Positions 54,306 to 63,965 of a DNA stretch of 64,000 nucleotides are shown piece by piece (position 1 is the first letter of the stretch; each line of letters opens with the position of its first letter). This DNA comes from Rothia mucilaginosa (GTDB taxonomy: Bacteria > Actinomycetota > Actinomycetes > Actinomycetales > Micrococcaceae), in contig NZ_CP079822.1 of assembly GCF_019334805.1 (NCBI RefSeq), forward strand, positions 1,984,001 through 2,048,000, written 5' to 3'. The translations under genes were made by a program, and so were the position numbers. Below the pieces are notes generated by a model that searched no databases, was not told the DNA's origin, and saw nothing but the letters and a program-made list of their open reading frames with translations.

Positions 54306-55748
54306 ATGACTAGCGAACAGAACGCAACCACCGCGGGCACCCGTCCGCGCACCCTGGCAGAAAAAGTCTGGGACGCACACGTCGTCGTCCCCGGCGAAAA
54401 CGGCAAGCCCGACCTGCTCTACATCGACCTGCAGCTACTGCACGAAGTGACCTCCCCCCAGGCATTCGAAGGCCTGCGCATCGAGAACCGCCCCCTGCGC
54501 CGCCTCGACCTGACCATCGCCACCGAGGACCACAACACCCCCACCGACAACATCTTCGGCACCATCGCCGACCTGACCAGCCGCACCCAGATCGAGACCC
54601 TGCGCCGCAACGCTGCAGAGTTCGGCGTGCGCATCCACTCCCTCGGCGACCAGGAACAGGGCATCGTACACGTGGTCGGCCCGCAGCTGGGTCTGACCAT
54701 GCCCGGCATGACCATCGTCTGCGGCGATTCCCACACTTCCACCCACGGTGCGTTCGGCGCTCTCGCGTTCGGCATCGGCACCTCCGAGGTGGAGCACGTC
54801 ATGGCCACCCAGACCCTGCCCCTGGCACGCTTCAAGACCATGGCCATCAACGTTGAAGGCACTCTCAAGCCCGGCGTGACCGCTAAGGACATCATCCTCG
54901 CCGTCATCGCGCAGATTGGCACCGGCGGCGGTCAGGGCTACGTGCTCGAGTACCGCGGCTCCGCAATCCGCTCCCTTTCCATGGAGGGCCGCATGACCAT
55001 GTGCAACATGTCCATTGAGGCGGGCGCACGCGCCGGCATGGTCGCACCCGACGAGACCACCTTCGAGTACATCAAGGGCCGCCAGCACGCACCCAAGGGC
55101 GAAGAGTGGGACAAGGCAGTCGAGTACTGGAAGAGCCTGCCCACCGACGAAGGCGCCGTCTTCGACAAGGAAATCTTCATCAACGCTGACGAGCTCGAGC
55201 CCTTCGTCACCTGGGGCACTAACCCCGGTCAGGGTGTTCCGCTGAGCCACGCCGTTCCCTCCCCGGACGACTTCGAGGATGAGAACGACAAGGTCGCAGC
55301 AGAACGCGCCCTCGAATACATGGGCCTGAAGGCAGGCACCCCCATGAAGGACATCCCCGTGGACGTCGTCTTCCTGGGCTCCTGCACCAACTCCCGCATC
55401 GAGGACCTGCGCGCCGCAGCAGACATCGTGCGCGGCCACACCATCGCCGAGAACGTACGCATGATGGTCGTGCCCGGCTCCCAGAAGGTCCGCGCACAGG
55501 CAGAAGCAGAAGGCCTGGACAAGGTCTTCAAGGACTTCGGTGCCGACTGGCGCTTCGCCGGATGCTCCATGTGCCTGGGCATGAACCCCGACCAGCTGGC
55601 ACCCGGTGAGCGTTGCGCCTCCACCTCGAACCGTAACTTTGAGGGCCGCCAGGGTAAGGGTGGCCGCACCCACCTGGTCTCCCCGGTGGTTGCCGCCGCA
55701 ACCGCTGTGCGCGGTACCCTGTCCGCCCCGTCCGACGTCGTGGCCTAG
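54306..55748 (+). CDS. leuC: 3-isopropylmalate dehydratase, large subunit
   Basis: A 480-residue aconitase-family subunit carrying the [4Fe-4S] cluster that isomerises 2-isopropylmalate to 3-isopropylmalate. The cluster cysteines are in [13 protein letters not shown] and [30 protein letters not shown] is the other family signature. GGAGAAAGC lies before the ATG. It is followed 26 nt later by leuD and is divergent from the IclR regulator. Confidence 0.97.
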   Translation: MTSEQNATTAGTRPRTLAEKVWDAHVVVPGENGKPDLLYIDLQLLHEVTSPQAFEGLRIENRPLRRLDLTIATEDHNTPTDNIFGTIADLTSRTQIETLRRNAAEFGVRIHSLGDQEQGIVHVVGPQLGLTMPGMTIVCGDSHTSTHGAFGALAFGIGTSEVEHVMATQTLPLARFKTMAINVEGTLKPGVTAKDIILAVIAQIGTGGGQGYVLEYRGSAIRSLSMEGRMTMCNMSIEAGARAGMVAPDETTFEYIKGRQHAPKGEEWDKAVEYWKSLPTDEGAVFDKEIFINADELEPFVTWGTNPGQGVPLSHAVPSPDDFEDENDKVAAERALEYMGLKAGTPMKDIPVDVVFLGSCTNSRIEDLRAAADIVRGHTIAENVRMMVVPGSQKVRAQAEAEGLDKVFKDFGADWRFAGCSMCLGMNPDQLAPGERCASTSNRNFEGRQGKGGRTHLVSPVVAAATAVRGTLSAPSDVVA

Positions 55749-55774
55749 CACGCCGCTATAGCTAAGGAGCCATT

Positions 55775-56368
55775 ATGGAACCCATTATTAAGCACACCGG
55801 CATTGGCGTGCCGCTGCGTTCTTCGAATGTTGACACCGACCAGATCATTCCCGCCGTCTACCTCAAGCGAGTGACCAAGACCGGCTTCGACGATGCCCTC
55901 TTCGCTAACTGGCGCAAGGACCCCGAGTTCATCCTGAACCAGGAGCCCTACAAGCACGGTAGCGTGCTGGTGGCGGGCCCGGACTTCGGTACCGGTTCTT
56001 CCCGTGAGCACGCCGTGTGGGCGCTGCGCGACTACGGTTTCAAGGTTGTTATTTCTGCTCGTTTTGCCGATATTTTCCGCGGCAACTCGGGTAAGCAGGG
56101 CCTGGTCACCGCGCAGGTTGCACAGGACGATATTGAGTTGATTTGGAAGGCGCTGGAGCACGAGCCCGGCACCGAAATCACCGTTGACCTGGAGTCCAAG
56201 ACCGTAACCGTGGGCGCGCTGGTTGTTCCCTTCGAGATTGACGACTATGTGCGTTGGCGCCTCATGGAGGGCCTGGACGACATTGGTCTGACTCTGCAGA
56301 ACCTCGAGGCTATTGAGGCGTACGAGGCGAAGCGCCCCTCCTGGATGCCCCGCACCCAGGAGCTCTAA
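55775..56368 (+). CDS. leuD: 3-isopropylmalate dehydratase, small subunit
   Basis: A 197-residue swivel-domain subunit completing the isomerase. Family marks are [14 protein letters not shown], the substrate-binding [17 protein letters not shown] loop and [20 protein letters not shown] lies 6 nt before the ATG. It ends the leuCD operon at a terminator. Confidence 0.97.
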   Translation: MEPIIKHTGIGVPLRSSNVDTDQIIPAVYLKRVTKTGFDDALFANWRKDPEFILNQEPYKHGSVLVAGPDFGTGSSREHAVWALRDYGFKVVISARFADIFRGNSGKQGLVTAQVAQDDIELIWKALEHEPGTEITVDLESKTVTVGALVVPFEIDDYVRWRLMEGLDDIGLTLQNLEAIEAYEAKRPSWMPRTQEL

Positions 56369-56381
56369 AACCTAGAGATAT

Positions 56382-56427
56382 AAAGCTCGAAGGTGGCGAC
56401 TGAATCAGTCGCCGCCTTCGAGCTTTT
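56382..56427 (+). terminator. leuCD terminator
   Basis: AAAGCTCGAAGG pairs with CCTTCGAGCTTT, with inner GGCGACT/AGTCGCC; T run follows. Confidence 0.92.
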
Positions 56428-56492
56428 CTGCATCCGAACCTCGGCACCCAAAACCTCTGGGCACGCATATAAATTGGCACACATATAAATGC

Positions 56493-56523
56493 GCCTCCCC
56501 GGAGCATCAGCTTCCGGGGAGGC
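56493..56523 (-). terminator. Terminator of the second glycine-rich gene
   Basis: GCCTCCCCGGA pairs with TCCGGGGAGGC (11 bp), 25 nt beyond the stop of the minus-strand gene. Confidence 0.85.
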
Positions 56524-56547
56524 ACATTTATTTTCAATACCTAGAGC

Positions 56548-57996
56548 TTAGGCGCCCTCAGTGATGGGGGTGTTCAGGGTTGCGTTCTCGGTGCAGCTGT
56601 ACAGCGCCGCCGAACCGGGGGAGCGCACGCCCGCGGTCGGGTTGGCGTTCTGCGCGGTGGCAAGAGCGAAGTCAGAAACCACCTCGTGGTTAATGTAGCT
56701 GCCGCCTGCACCGCCGCCGCTGCTCAGAGAGCTGAGCGAGTAGATGTTTCCTTCGCTCTCGAACTGCACCTGACGGCCGAAAACGCTCTCGTAGTACGCG
56801 CCGACGGTCCAGATGTTCAGGCCTGCGCCGCCGCCGCCGTAGCCGGCGCCTCCGCCGGAAGCAACGGTGGTGAGGGAGAGCTTGGCGTAGGTGTGGGAGA
56901 GCAGAGCGCCGGAGCCGCCCTTACCGCGGTAGGAGCCGGTAGCATCCGCACCGCCGGTGCCCTTCTCCTTCTCACTCACAGAGTCGCCCTCGTAGCGGTA
57001 GTAGCGCGGGAAGCTGTACGAATCGAACCAGGGCTCGGACATAGGCAGGAGCTTCAGCTCGTTGTTCTCGTCGAGGACGCCGATCAATGCCTCACCGAGG
57101 GTACCCGCGACGCCGGAGCGACCAGCGGTACCGCCGGTGACCATGAGGCGCATGTCGAGGGTCTTGTCGTCCTCGTCGAGGGGCATGAATTCCTGGTAGG
57201 GGCTTGCCACGAGCATGCCGCCCTGACCGGTGTTGTCGGTGCCCAGGTCGCCGCCTGCGCTGCCGCCTGCGGTGGTGGATGCGTCGCGGCTGTCCAGTGC
57301 CACGCGCAGTGCCGGGTTCAGCTGATCCTTGGGCTGGGTGTCGAAGAGGCTCTGGTGGGTGGTGAGGGTTCCCAGCTGTGCGCCGCCGCCACCTGCACCC
57401 GCAACGGCTACGACGGTGACTGCACCGTCACGGACCAGCTCGACCGCGGAGGAACCGCCGCCGGATGCACCGTACACGTAGCCGCTGTCAGTACCCACTA
57501 CCTGCGCTGCGCCGGTTGCGGTGCTGGAGCCGGTGGAGTCGCCGCCCGCTGCGTAGCCTTCGCCGCCGAGTGCGGGCTTCGCGCCGGACGCCGAACCGAC
57601 ACCGCCGTTACCTGCCCAGACGCGCAGGATATCGCCGGATTTGACCGCCAGAACGCCGCTGAGCTGCGCGCCGGCACCGCCGCCAGCCAGGGATGCGTTC
57701 GTGACGTCGGTCAGGTAGCTGGGGGTGAAGGAAGAAGCAGCACCGCCGGCACCTCCCACGAGGTCGAAGCGGACTCGTCCAACGCCTTCGGGAACGAGCC
57801 ATTCGGTGTATGCACCAGCCTTGTCGTCGAAGCCGGTTGCGGTCGGCTTGAGGGTCAGGGCGGGGGAGCAGGTGGGCTCGCCGCTTGCCGCCCATGCAGG
57901 GACGGTTGCGCTGGCGATGATAACGGGGGCGCTCCATGCCGCACCCTGTACGAGGCGGCGGCGTGAAATGCGTGATGCAGTGTTGTGATGTGTCAT
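56548..57996 (-). CDS. Glycine-rich Tat-exported surface protein, paralogue
   Basis: A 482-residue protein with SRRRLVQGAAWSAPVIIASA and a cleavage region near AWAAS, closely alike to the signal of the 4250-5614 protein. The mature part repeats the same plan: a short Cys-containing start, VGRVRFDLVGGAGGAASSF against KIKFEVVGGAGG, a conserved EGYAAGGDS against EGYGNGGSS, YGASGGGSSAVEL against YSASGGGSSALVI, then GGAGYGGGG and GGGAGGSYI near the end. The final part has a cysteine (YSCTE). GGAGG lies 6 nt before the ATG, directly after a strong hairpin. Function unknown. Confidence 0.85.
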   Translation of the reverse strand: MTHHNTASRISRRRLVQGAAWSAPVIIASATVPAWAASGEPTCSPALTLKPTATGFDDKAGAYTEWLVPEGVGRVRFDLVGGAGGAASSFTPSYLTDVTNASLAGGGAGAQLSGVLAVKSGDILRVWAGNGGVGSASGAKPALGGEGYAAGGDSTGSSTATGAAQVVGTDSGYVYGASGGGSSAVELVRDGAVTVVAVAGAGGGGAQLGTLTTHQSLFDTQPKDQLNPALRVALDSRDASTTAGGSAGGDLGTDNTGQGGMLVASPYQEFMPLDEDDKTLDMRLMVTGGTAGRSGVAGTLGEALIGVLDENNELKLLPMSEPWFDSYSFPRYYRYEGDSVSEKEKGTGGADATGSYRGKGGSGALLSHTYAKLSLTTVASGGGAGYGGGGAGLNIWTVGAYYESVFGRQVQFESEGNIYSLSSLSSGGGAGGSYINHEVVSDFALATAQNANPTAGVRSPGSAALYSCTENATLNTPITEGA

Positions 57997-58008
57997 ATTG
58001 GGTCCTCC

Positions 58009-58040
58009 GGTTGTTTCGCGGATGCAGCCGCGAAATAACC
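58009..58040 (-). promoter_or_regulatory. Hairpin abutting the ribosome binding site
   Basis: On the minus strand TTTCGCGG and CCGCGAAA pair around CTGCAT, extended by GGTT/AACC with one mismatch. The next base begins the GGAGG ribosome site of the glycine-rich gene. It could control access or protect the mRNA. Confidence 0.7.
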
Positions 58041-58316
58041 TGTGGTTGGTTGCGATGTGCCCTGGTTTTTAGTTGACTTTCGAATATTTACGGTGATGTT
58101 GAGGTGAATTTTTGAAGTTGAAGTGAAGCAGGAAGCCGAACCGTTGTGGTTGGGCGTCATCGCAGGGTTTATGCAGTGAATACACGCCCGTTCCCTGCCG
58201 TGAGGCTCCGTACTGCATGGAGTAACGGCAATGCCGGCGCCAATGCCGCAGTGTAGAGCCGATTGGCTCCTCGGTGAGAGTGGAGGCGCCGTTCAGTGGG
58301 CACGAGTGTGCACGTT

Positions 58317-58347
58317 ATTGTAGGGGTGAGGTTACTCTCAAGTTCAA
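58317..58347 (-). promoter_or_regulatory. Promoter of the second glycine-rich gene
   Basis: Minus-strand TACAAT (58317-58322) with TTGAAC (58342-58347) at a long 19-nt spacing. Confidence 0.45.
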
Positions 58348-58696
58348 ATTCGTGCGTCAAAAAGACGAAACTGGCGTCAAATTTCGGTGAAGAACCAGAA
58401 AATGTTTGCATTAGTGTGAATGTTTGTGTATCTTTTTGTTTTTTCTAGCTCTGAATCTGGAGGGGGTCAGAGCGGTTTATCACACATACAACAGAGCAAA
58501 ATCCCAGTCACGAGTTCCAAAGGCTCTTCGGTGTTTGGAGCACCTTTACGCAGGGCTTAGAATAATGATGAATATATGCGCCCGTTTCGCCCTGCTACCG
58601 GCAGAGGGCACGGCACGTATGAGCGTATGAGAACGCGGCGCATCGGCACACTGTTAAAGTTCGGCCTAAACCAGCCGACTCCACAAAGGATTTTTA

Positions 58697-60130
58697 ATGA
58701 CTGAGAACATCAGCAAGCTTCGCATTGAAGGTGGCACTCCGCTCGTTGGTGAGGTCCACGTTCGAGGCGCCAAGAACCTGGTGCCCAAGGCGATGGTCGC
58801 AGCACTGCACGGTTCGACCCCCTCGACCCTGCGTAACGTCCCTGACCTGAGCGATGTCGAAATCGTTACCACCCTCGTGGAGCTGCACGGCGCAAAGGTC
58901 GACTACGACCGCGAAGCTGGTGTTCTGACCCTCAACCCCGCACAGGATGCAACCACCGCTGCAAAGAACGCAGAGGAGATTCAGCTCTTCGGCGGTAACT
59001 CTCGTATCCCGATTCTGATGGTGGGCCCGCTGCTGCACACCCTCGGTACCGCACGCATCCCCAACCTGGGTGGCTGCAAGATCGGTGACCGCCCCATCGA
59101 CTACCATATGTCTGCACTGCGCAAGTTCGGCGCAGTCGTTGAGAAGGACGACGAAACCGGCACCACCCTGATCGTTCCCGAAGAGGGTCTGAAGGGTGCA
59201 GAGATTGTGCTGAACTACCCCTCCGTGGGCGCTACCGAGCAGGTTCTGCTCACCGGTGTGCGTGCTAAGGGTAAGACCGTCCTGCGCAACGCAGCGATTG
59301 AGCCCGAAATTATTGACCTGATTGCTGTTCTGCAGAAGATGGGTGCCATCATCTTCATTAACGAGGACCGCACCATCGTCATTGAGGGCGTGGACGAGCT
59401 GACTGGCTACGATCACGCGTCCCTGCCCGACCGCAACGAGTCCGCTTCCTGGGCTTCTGCAGCTCTGGCTACCGGCGGCGACATTTTCGTTCGCGGTGCA
59501 GCTCAGAAGGATATGACCGCGTTCCTGAACCAGTTCCGCAAGATGGGTGGCCTGTACGAGGTGACCGCTGACGGTATCCGCTTCACCCACCCGGCTCAGC
59601 GCACCCCCGGTGCTCAGCTGAAGCCCATCGTCTTTGAGACCAACGTGCACCCCGGCTTCATGACCGACTGGCAACAGCCCCTCGTTGTGGCGCTGACCCA
59701 GGCTAAGGGCGCGTCCATTGTGCACGAGACCGTGTACGAGGAGCGTTTCGGCTTCACCAACGCGCTGAAGCAGATGGGTGCAGATATTGTCGTCATGCGT
59801 GACTGCGTGGGCGGCGCACCCTGCCGTTTCGAGGGTAAGGGCTACGGCCACTCCGCTATTATTTCTGGCCCCACCCCGCTGACCGGCGCCGACATTGAGG
59901 TTCCGGATCTGCGCGGCGGCTTCTCCCACATCATTGCTGCTCTGACTGCTAAGGGCACCTCTCACGTGAGCGGCGTTGAGCTGATTGCTCGCGGCTACGA
60001 GAACTTCGAGGAGAAGCTCAAGGGCCTGGGTGCCAACTTTGAGGTGCTGGCACGCAAGGCGTCGAAGGCTCCCAAGCCCGATGCGGCAATCGTCGTTGTT
60101 GAGCCCGAGGAAGTTGAGGTTCAGGACTAG
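58697..60130 (+). CDS. murA: UDP-N-acetylglucosamine 1-carboxyvinyltransferase
   Basis: A 477-residue enzyme of the first committed step of peptidoglycan synthesis, adding enolpyruvate to UDP-GlcNAc. The catalytic loop is NLGGCKIGDRPIDYH with Cys127, the residue attacked by fosfomycin (mycobacteria have Asp). About 50 residues longer than E. coli MurA, partly by an acidic C-terminal tail (DAAIVVVEPEEVEVQD). AAAGGA lies 7 nt before the ATG. Its stop overlaps the next GTG. Confidence 0.94.
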   Translation: MTENISKLRIEGGTPLVGEVHVRGAKNLVPKAMVAALHGSTPSTLRNVPDLSDVEIVTTLVELHGAKVDYDREAGVLTLNPAQDATTAAKNAEEIQLFGGNSRIPILMVGPLLHTLGTARIPNLGGCKIGDRPIDYHMSALRKFGAVVEKDDETGTTLIVPEEGLKGAEIVLNYPSVGATEQVLLTGVRAKGKTVLRNAAIEPEIIDLIAVLQKMGAIIFINEDRTIVIEGVDELTGYDHASLPDRNESASWASAALATGGDIFVRGAAQKDMTAFLNQFRKMGGLYEVTADGIRFTHPAQRTPGAQLKPIVFETNVHPGFMTDWQQPLVVALTQAKGASIVHETVYEERFGFTNALKQMGADIVVMRDCVGGAPCRFEGKGYGHSAIISGPTPLTGADIEVPDLRGGFSHIIAALTAKGTSHVSGVELIARGYENFEEKLKGLGANFEVLARKASKAPKPDAAIVVVEPEEVEVQD

Positions 60131-60987
60131 TGAGCGGACAGCAGGGAAAGCAGGCTCTGCCTGAGATTGAGCCCACCGCCTCCGGCGATGCTCTGTACAA
60201 GGTGCTCGGTAACGCTGTGCGCGGGCTGTACATGCTCATCGCACGCGTTGAGATTGCCGGCCGTGAGAACCTGCCCAAGAGCGGCGGGTACATTATCGTG
60301 GCTAACCACACCACCGAGCTTGACCCGGTGACCGTGGCTTTCCCTGCTTTCGTTGAGGGCGCCCTGCCGCGCTTCTTGGCGAAGGATTCGCTCTTCCGTG
60401 CACCCGTGCTCGGCTACATTATGCGCAAGCTCGCGCATATTCCCGTGATTCGCGGTTCGGTGGATGCGCGTAAGTCCCTGATTACTGCCCGCAAGATTGT
60501 TGAGGCTGGCGGTGCCGTCATAATTTTCCCGGAGGGCACCACCACCCACGATCCGCAACTGTGGCCCATGCAGGCGCGTACCGGTGCGGCTCGTCTGGCT
60601 CTTGCGACCGGCGCGCCCGTCTTCCCGGTGGCGCACTGGGGGGATGAGCAGATTCTCGGTTACGTGGATGAGCCTGGCGAGGACGGCCGCATCAAGGAGA
60701 AGCGTAAGATTTCGCTGTTCCCGCGCAAGACCGTCCGCGTGAAGGTTGGCAAGGCACTGGATATTGCCTCCCTCGTTGAGGATGCCAGCCCCGATGCTAA
60801 GCACACCCGCACCGAACTGGGCGTGGTCACCGACGCCATGCTGGATGCTATTACCGCCGAGCTGGAGCAAATCCGCGGCGAGAAGGCTCCTGAGGGTCGT
60901 TGGAACCCGCGCACTAAGCGTCGTGAAGCCCCCGGCACCCCCTCCGGTCCGGTCGGTGGCGCACTCGGCGAACCGGACGAAAAGTAG
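60130..60987 (+). CDS. 1-acylglycerol-3-phosphate acyltransferase family protein
   Basis: A 285-residue membrane-associated acyltransferase of the PlsC family. Motif 1 is NHTTELD (HxxxxD), motif 3 FPEGTTTHD, motif 4 region ALATGAPVFPVAHWG. GTG 60130 overlaps the murA stop by one base, so the two are coupled. Adjacent gpsA makes glycerol 3-phosphate, so phosphatidic acid synthesis is the likely role. The C-terminal 40 residues are charged and variable. Confidence 0.9.
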   Translation: MSGQQGKQALPEIEPTASGDALYKVLGNAVRGLYMLIARVEIAGRENLPKSGGYIIVANHTTELDPVTVAFPAFVEGALPRFLAKDSLFRAPVLGYIMRKLAHIPVIRGSVDARKSLITARKIVEAGGAVIIFPEGTTTHDPQLWPMQARTGAARLALATGAPVFPVAHWGDEQILGYVDEPGEDGRIKEKRKISLFPRKTVRVKVGKALDIASLVEDASPDAKHTRTELGVVTDAMLDAITAELEQIRGEKAPEGRWNPRTKRREAPGTPSGPVGGALGEPDEK

Positions 60988-61011
60988 TATTCCCGCTGGG
61001 AATCATATGAG

Positions 61012-61048
61012 AGCCACCGATAGGTGCCCGACCGGGCGCCTTCGGTGG
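61012..61048 (+). promoter_or_regulatory. Hairpin between acyltransferase and gpsA
   Basis: GCCACCGA and TCGGTGGC form a perfect 8-bp outer stem; AGGTGCCC and GGGCGCCT extend it (one wobble). No T run follows; it lies about 20 nt before the gpsA ribosome site. Confidence 0.7.
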
Positions 61049-61084
61049 CTCACCCAAGGACCTCACAAGGAAGATGGTGTTTTC

Positions 61085-62203
61085 GTGACCTTCTTTGGAC
61101 GCACCCCCGCAGCAAGCCCTGAATTTACCCCTCCGGCAACCGTACAGTCTATTGCGGTGCTGGGTGCCGGTAGCTGGGGCACCGCTTTCGCTAAGATCGC
61201 GGCGGATGCTGCCCGTGAGCGTGGAGATGACACTCGTGTGACCCTCATTGGTCGTGATGAGCAGGTGATGGCTGAGTGCGAGCGCACCCGCGAGAACGCC
61301 CGCTATTTTCCGGGAATGAAGCTGCCGGACAACATGCACTTCACGGCGGATGCCCCCGCGGCGCTGACCGGCGCCGATATCGTGGTTCTTGCCCTGCCTG
61401 CGCAGGTTCTGCGTTCGCAGTTGCAGAGCTTCGCCCGCTATATTGAGCCGAACGCCATGCTGGTGTCTTTGGCGAAGGGCCTGGAGACCGGTACGGGTCT
61501 GCGCATGTCGCAGGTCATTACCGAGGAGCTGGAAGAGGCTATGGCTCTGCGCGGTGCTGATGTGCGCGCGATCGGTCATATTCCGCACCGCGTGTGCGTG
61601 CTCTCGGGCCCGAACCTGGCGAAGGAAATCATGGGGGAGGAGCCTACCGCCTCCGTGGTTGCGGCTCGTACCCTGCCGGTGGCTGAGTCTGTTGCTCACG
61701 CGATTGCGTGCGCGTACTTCCGCCCGTACACCAACACGGATGTGGTGGGTACCGAAATTGGCGGCCTGGTGAAGAACGTGATTGCGCTTTGCGTGGGTAT
61801 TTGCGAGGGCCGTAATTACGGCGATAATTCGAAGGCGTCCATTATGACGCGCGGCCTGGCGGAGATTACCCGCCTGGCGGTGGCGTTGGGCGGCGAGGCT
61901 GCGACCATGAGCGGTCTTGCTGGCATGGGCGACTTGATTGCGACCTGCTCTTCGCCGCTGTCTCGTAACCACACGGCGGGCCGCCTGCTGGCTCAGGGTG
62001 TTACCCCTGACCGTCTGCACGAGCACATGAGCCAGACTGCCGAGTCGATTAAGTCGGCGCCGGTGGTGGCTGAGTTGGCTCGTCGTCACGGCGTGGAGAT
62101 GCCCATTGTTGAGGCTGTGGTGGCTGTGCTTTCGGGCCGTATTGGCATTGAGGAGTTGGCGCCTCAGCTGCTGGGTCGCCGCCTCAAGCACGAGAGCCAC
62201 TAA
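61085..62203 (+). CDS. gpsA: Glycerol-3-phosphate dehydrogenase (NAD(P)+)
   Basis: A 372-residue enzyme reducing dihydroxyacetone phosphate to glycerol 3-phosphate for phospholipids. The nucleotide motif is VLGAGSWGTAFA, with GRDEQVMAE after it; the catalytic lysine region is GTEIGGLVKNVIALCVGICEG and the substrate loop MTRGLAEITRL. GTG 61085 is chosen: AAGGAAGA lies 10 nt upstream, and an earlier ATG at 61007 would put the hairpin inside the gene. It has about 25 residues before the usual start of the fold. Confidence 0.94.
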   Translation: MTFFGRTPAASPEFTPPATVQSIAVLGAGSWGTAFAKIAADAARERGDDTRVTLIGRDEQVMAECERTRENARYFPGMKLPDNMHFTADAPAALTGADIVVLALPAQVLRSQLQSFARYIEPNAMLVSLAKGLETGTGLRMSQVITEELEEAMALRGADVRAIGHIPHRVCVLSGPNLAKEIMGEEPTASVVAARTLPVAESVAHAIACAYFRPYTNTDVVGTEIGGLVKNVIALCVGICEGRNYGDNSKASIMTRGLAEITRLAVALGGEAATMSGLAGMGDLIATCSSPLSRNHTAGRLLAQGVTPDRLHEHMSQTAESIKSAPVVAELARRHGVEMPIVEAVVAVLSGRIGIEELAPQLLGRRLKHESH

Positions 62204-62295
62204 GGTTAAAGCTTTCTGGTGTGCTGGTAACCCCTGATTAGTGGTGTGTGCCAGGACATACTAGAAGAAGATTGAATGTAAACATCCGAGGACGG

Positions 62296-62373
62296 ATACC
62301 GTTGCGGAAGACCGGTGCGTGAGAAACGCATCAGTGACCGCGACGGTATTCGTGCGTTAGGATTATTGACGCA
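62296..62373 (+). promoter_or_regulatory. Structured ddl leader with competing helices
   Basis: ATACCGT (62296-62302) pairs with ACGGTAT (62343-62349), GCGG (62304-62307) with CCGC (62338-62341), and TGCGT (62316-62320) with ACGCA (62326-62330). A second TGCGT (62353-62357) and ACGCA (62369-62373) follow; they can pair with each other or with the first set. The ddl ribosome site AGGAG comes 45 nt later. Confidence 0.55.
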
Positions 62374-62428
62374 TTGCCGTTCCACCTTCCGGACCTGAGG
62401 GTAGGGGAACATTGACTAGGAGAAATAT

Positions 62429-63547
62429 ATGACCGAGAAGAAGACCGTCGCCCTGCTGTGCGGTGGCCGCTCCTCCGAGCACCCCATTTCGCTCATTACC
62501 GCCGCTGGCGTGCTGAGCGCCATTGACCGCACCGCCTACGAGGTCATCACTATCGGCATTACCCGTGACGGCCGCTGGTATCTGACTGACGAGCAGGAGC
62601 TCGCCGACCTGACTGCTGGCACTCGCGGTACCGCAGAGTTCCCCGAGGGTACCCAGCAGGTGTTCCTGCCGATGGGTGCCGGCGATTCCCGCCTGACCCT
62701 GGTGGATGCTGAGGGTAACGTTACCCGCACCGCACCGGTGGACGTTGTGTTCCCGCTGCTGCACGGCCCCTTCGGTGAGGACGGCACCGTGCAGGGCCTG
62801 CTGGAAATGGCTGACCTGCACTATGTGGGTTGCGGTGTGACCGCATCCGCTGTGGGTATGGATAAGCACTTCATGAAGGTTGCTTTCGAGTCTGCTGGCC
62901 TGGAGGTTGGCCCCTACGAGGTCATCACCAACCGCCAGTGGGAGCACGAGGACCGCGAGCAGATTCTGGAGCGCGTGCTGAAGCTGGGCTTCCCCATGTT
63001 CGTGAAGCCGACCCGCGCAGGTTCTTCCTTCGGTATTACCAAGGTGGATTCGGTGGAGGAGCTCGTGCCCGCGATTGAAGAGGCACGCCGCCACGACCCG
63101 AAGATCATTATTGAGGCCGGTATTGTGGGCCGCGAAATCGAGTGTGCTGTGCTCGATGGCCACCACGGCGAGATGCCCCGTGCATCCTACCCCGGCGAGA
63201 TTGAGGTTGTGGATGAGGACCACGGCTTCTACGACTTTGAGGCGAAGTATGTTTCTGAGTCGTCCGCTGTGACCGTGTGCCCGGCGAACCTGCCGCAGGA
63301 TGTGCAGAATCGTCTGCGTGAGCTGGCTGTGAAGGCGTTCCTGGCGCTGGATGGTGAGGGTCTGTCTCGTGCGGACTTCTTCTACACCGAGGATGGCCGC
63401 CTGGTCATCAACGAGGTGAACACCATGCCCGGCTTCACCCCGATTTCGATGTACAAGACCATGTGGGAGAACACCGGTATCTCTTACACTGATCTGATTA
63501 GCGAGCTGCTGACCCTGGCGATGGAACGCCCCCTGGGTCTGCGCTAG
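62429..63547 (+). CDS. ddl: D-alanine--D-alanine ligase
   Basis: A 372-residue ATP-grasp enzyme making the D-Ala-D-Ala end of the peptidoglycan stem peptide. Marks are LLCGGRSSEHPISLITA, LLHGPFGEDGTVQGLLEM, the ATP-grasp segment FPMFVKPTRAGSSFGITKV, and RADFFYTEDGRLVINEVNTMPGFTPISMY with metal-binding acids and Asn. The sequence DGTVQG with a Tyr-containing loop (DLHYVGCG) fits a D-Ala-D-Ala rather than D-Ala-D-Lac enzyme. AGGAG lies 7 nt before the ATG. Confidence 0.96.
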   Translation: MTEKKTVALLCGGRSSEHPISLITAAGVLSAIDRTAYEVITIGITRDGRWYLTDEQELADLTAGTRGTAEFPEGTQQVFLPMGAGDSRLTLVDAEGNVTRTAPVDVVFPLLHGPFGEDGTVQGLLEMADLHYVGCGVTASAVGMDKHFMKVAFESAGLEVGPYEVITNRQWEHEDREQILERVLKLGFPMFVKPTRAGSSFGITKVDSVEELVPAIEEARRHDPKIIIEAGIVGREIECAVLDGHHGEMPRASYPGEIEVVDEDHGFYDFEAKYVSESSAVTVCPANLPQDVQNRLRELAVKAFLALDGEGLSRADFFYTEDGRLVINEVNTMPGFTPISMYKTMWENTGISYTDLISELLTLAMERPLGLR

Positions 63548-63642
63548 TTTTTAGAGAGTGCATAAGTTTTGAGTGGGCTAAATTCTTTAGTTGGCGCTCA
63601 GCGTGTGAATATTTAACGGTGGGGGAGTGCCCCTGCTGTAAG

Positions 63643-63688
63643 GCGCCTCGGTGCGGATTCTTGAGAGTCTGTACCGGGGCACTTTTTT
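63643..63688 (+). terminator. ddl terminator
   Basis: GCGCCTCGGTGCGGA pairs with TCTGTACCGGGGCAC (some wobbles and one mismatch), followed by six T. Confidence 0.88.
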
Positions 63689-63965
63689 GCGCGGCGGGCA
63701 AGTTCAGTCTGTGCGGGAGGGGTAATTGGTACGTATTAGCCTCTAAATCTTGATGAGAATCGCTCGAATTTCACCCATGAGAAAAATCACTAACACTCGC
63801 CTCGAGGCTGCTTGGATAGTGGAGTGCAAGTTTTAAAGTGGTATTGATAAGGCAAAACGTAATCCTGCTCATAAGTGCATGAAATGATGCTTCTAGGTAA
63901 CGAAAAGATGTTGTTGATGGTCGTTGCACATCTTGAAGCTCAAAGATTGGTATGAAAGCGCTAAA

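Larger units (their letters stand above)
57997..58696. other. 700-bp divergent region before murA
   Basis: The left half is a long leader (about 310 nt) of the glycine-rich gene, with hairpin 58009-58040 and an ATGCAGT/ACTGCAT pairing (about 58170-58216). The promoter of that gene is at 58317-58347. The right half is AT-rich with a GCTCTGA/TCAGAGC dyad (58448-58473) and leads to murA. No credible gene is present. Confidence 0.6.
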
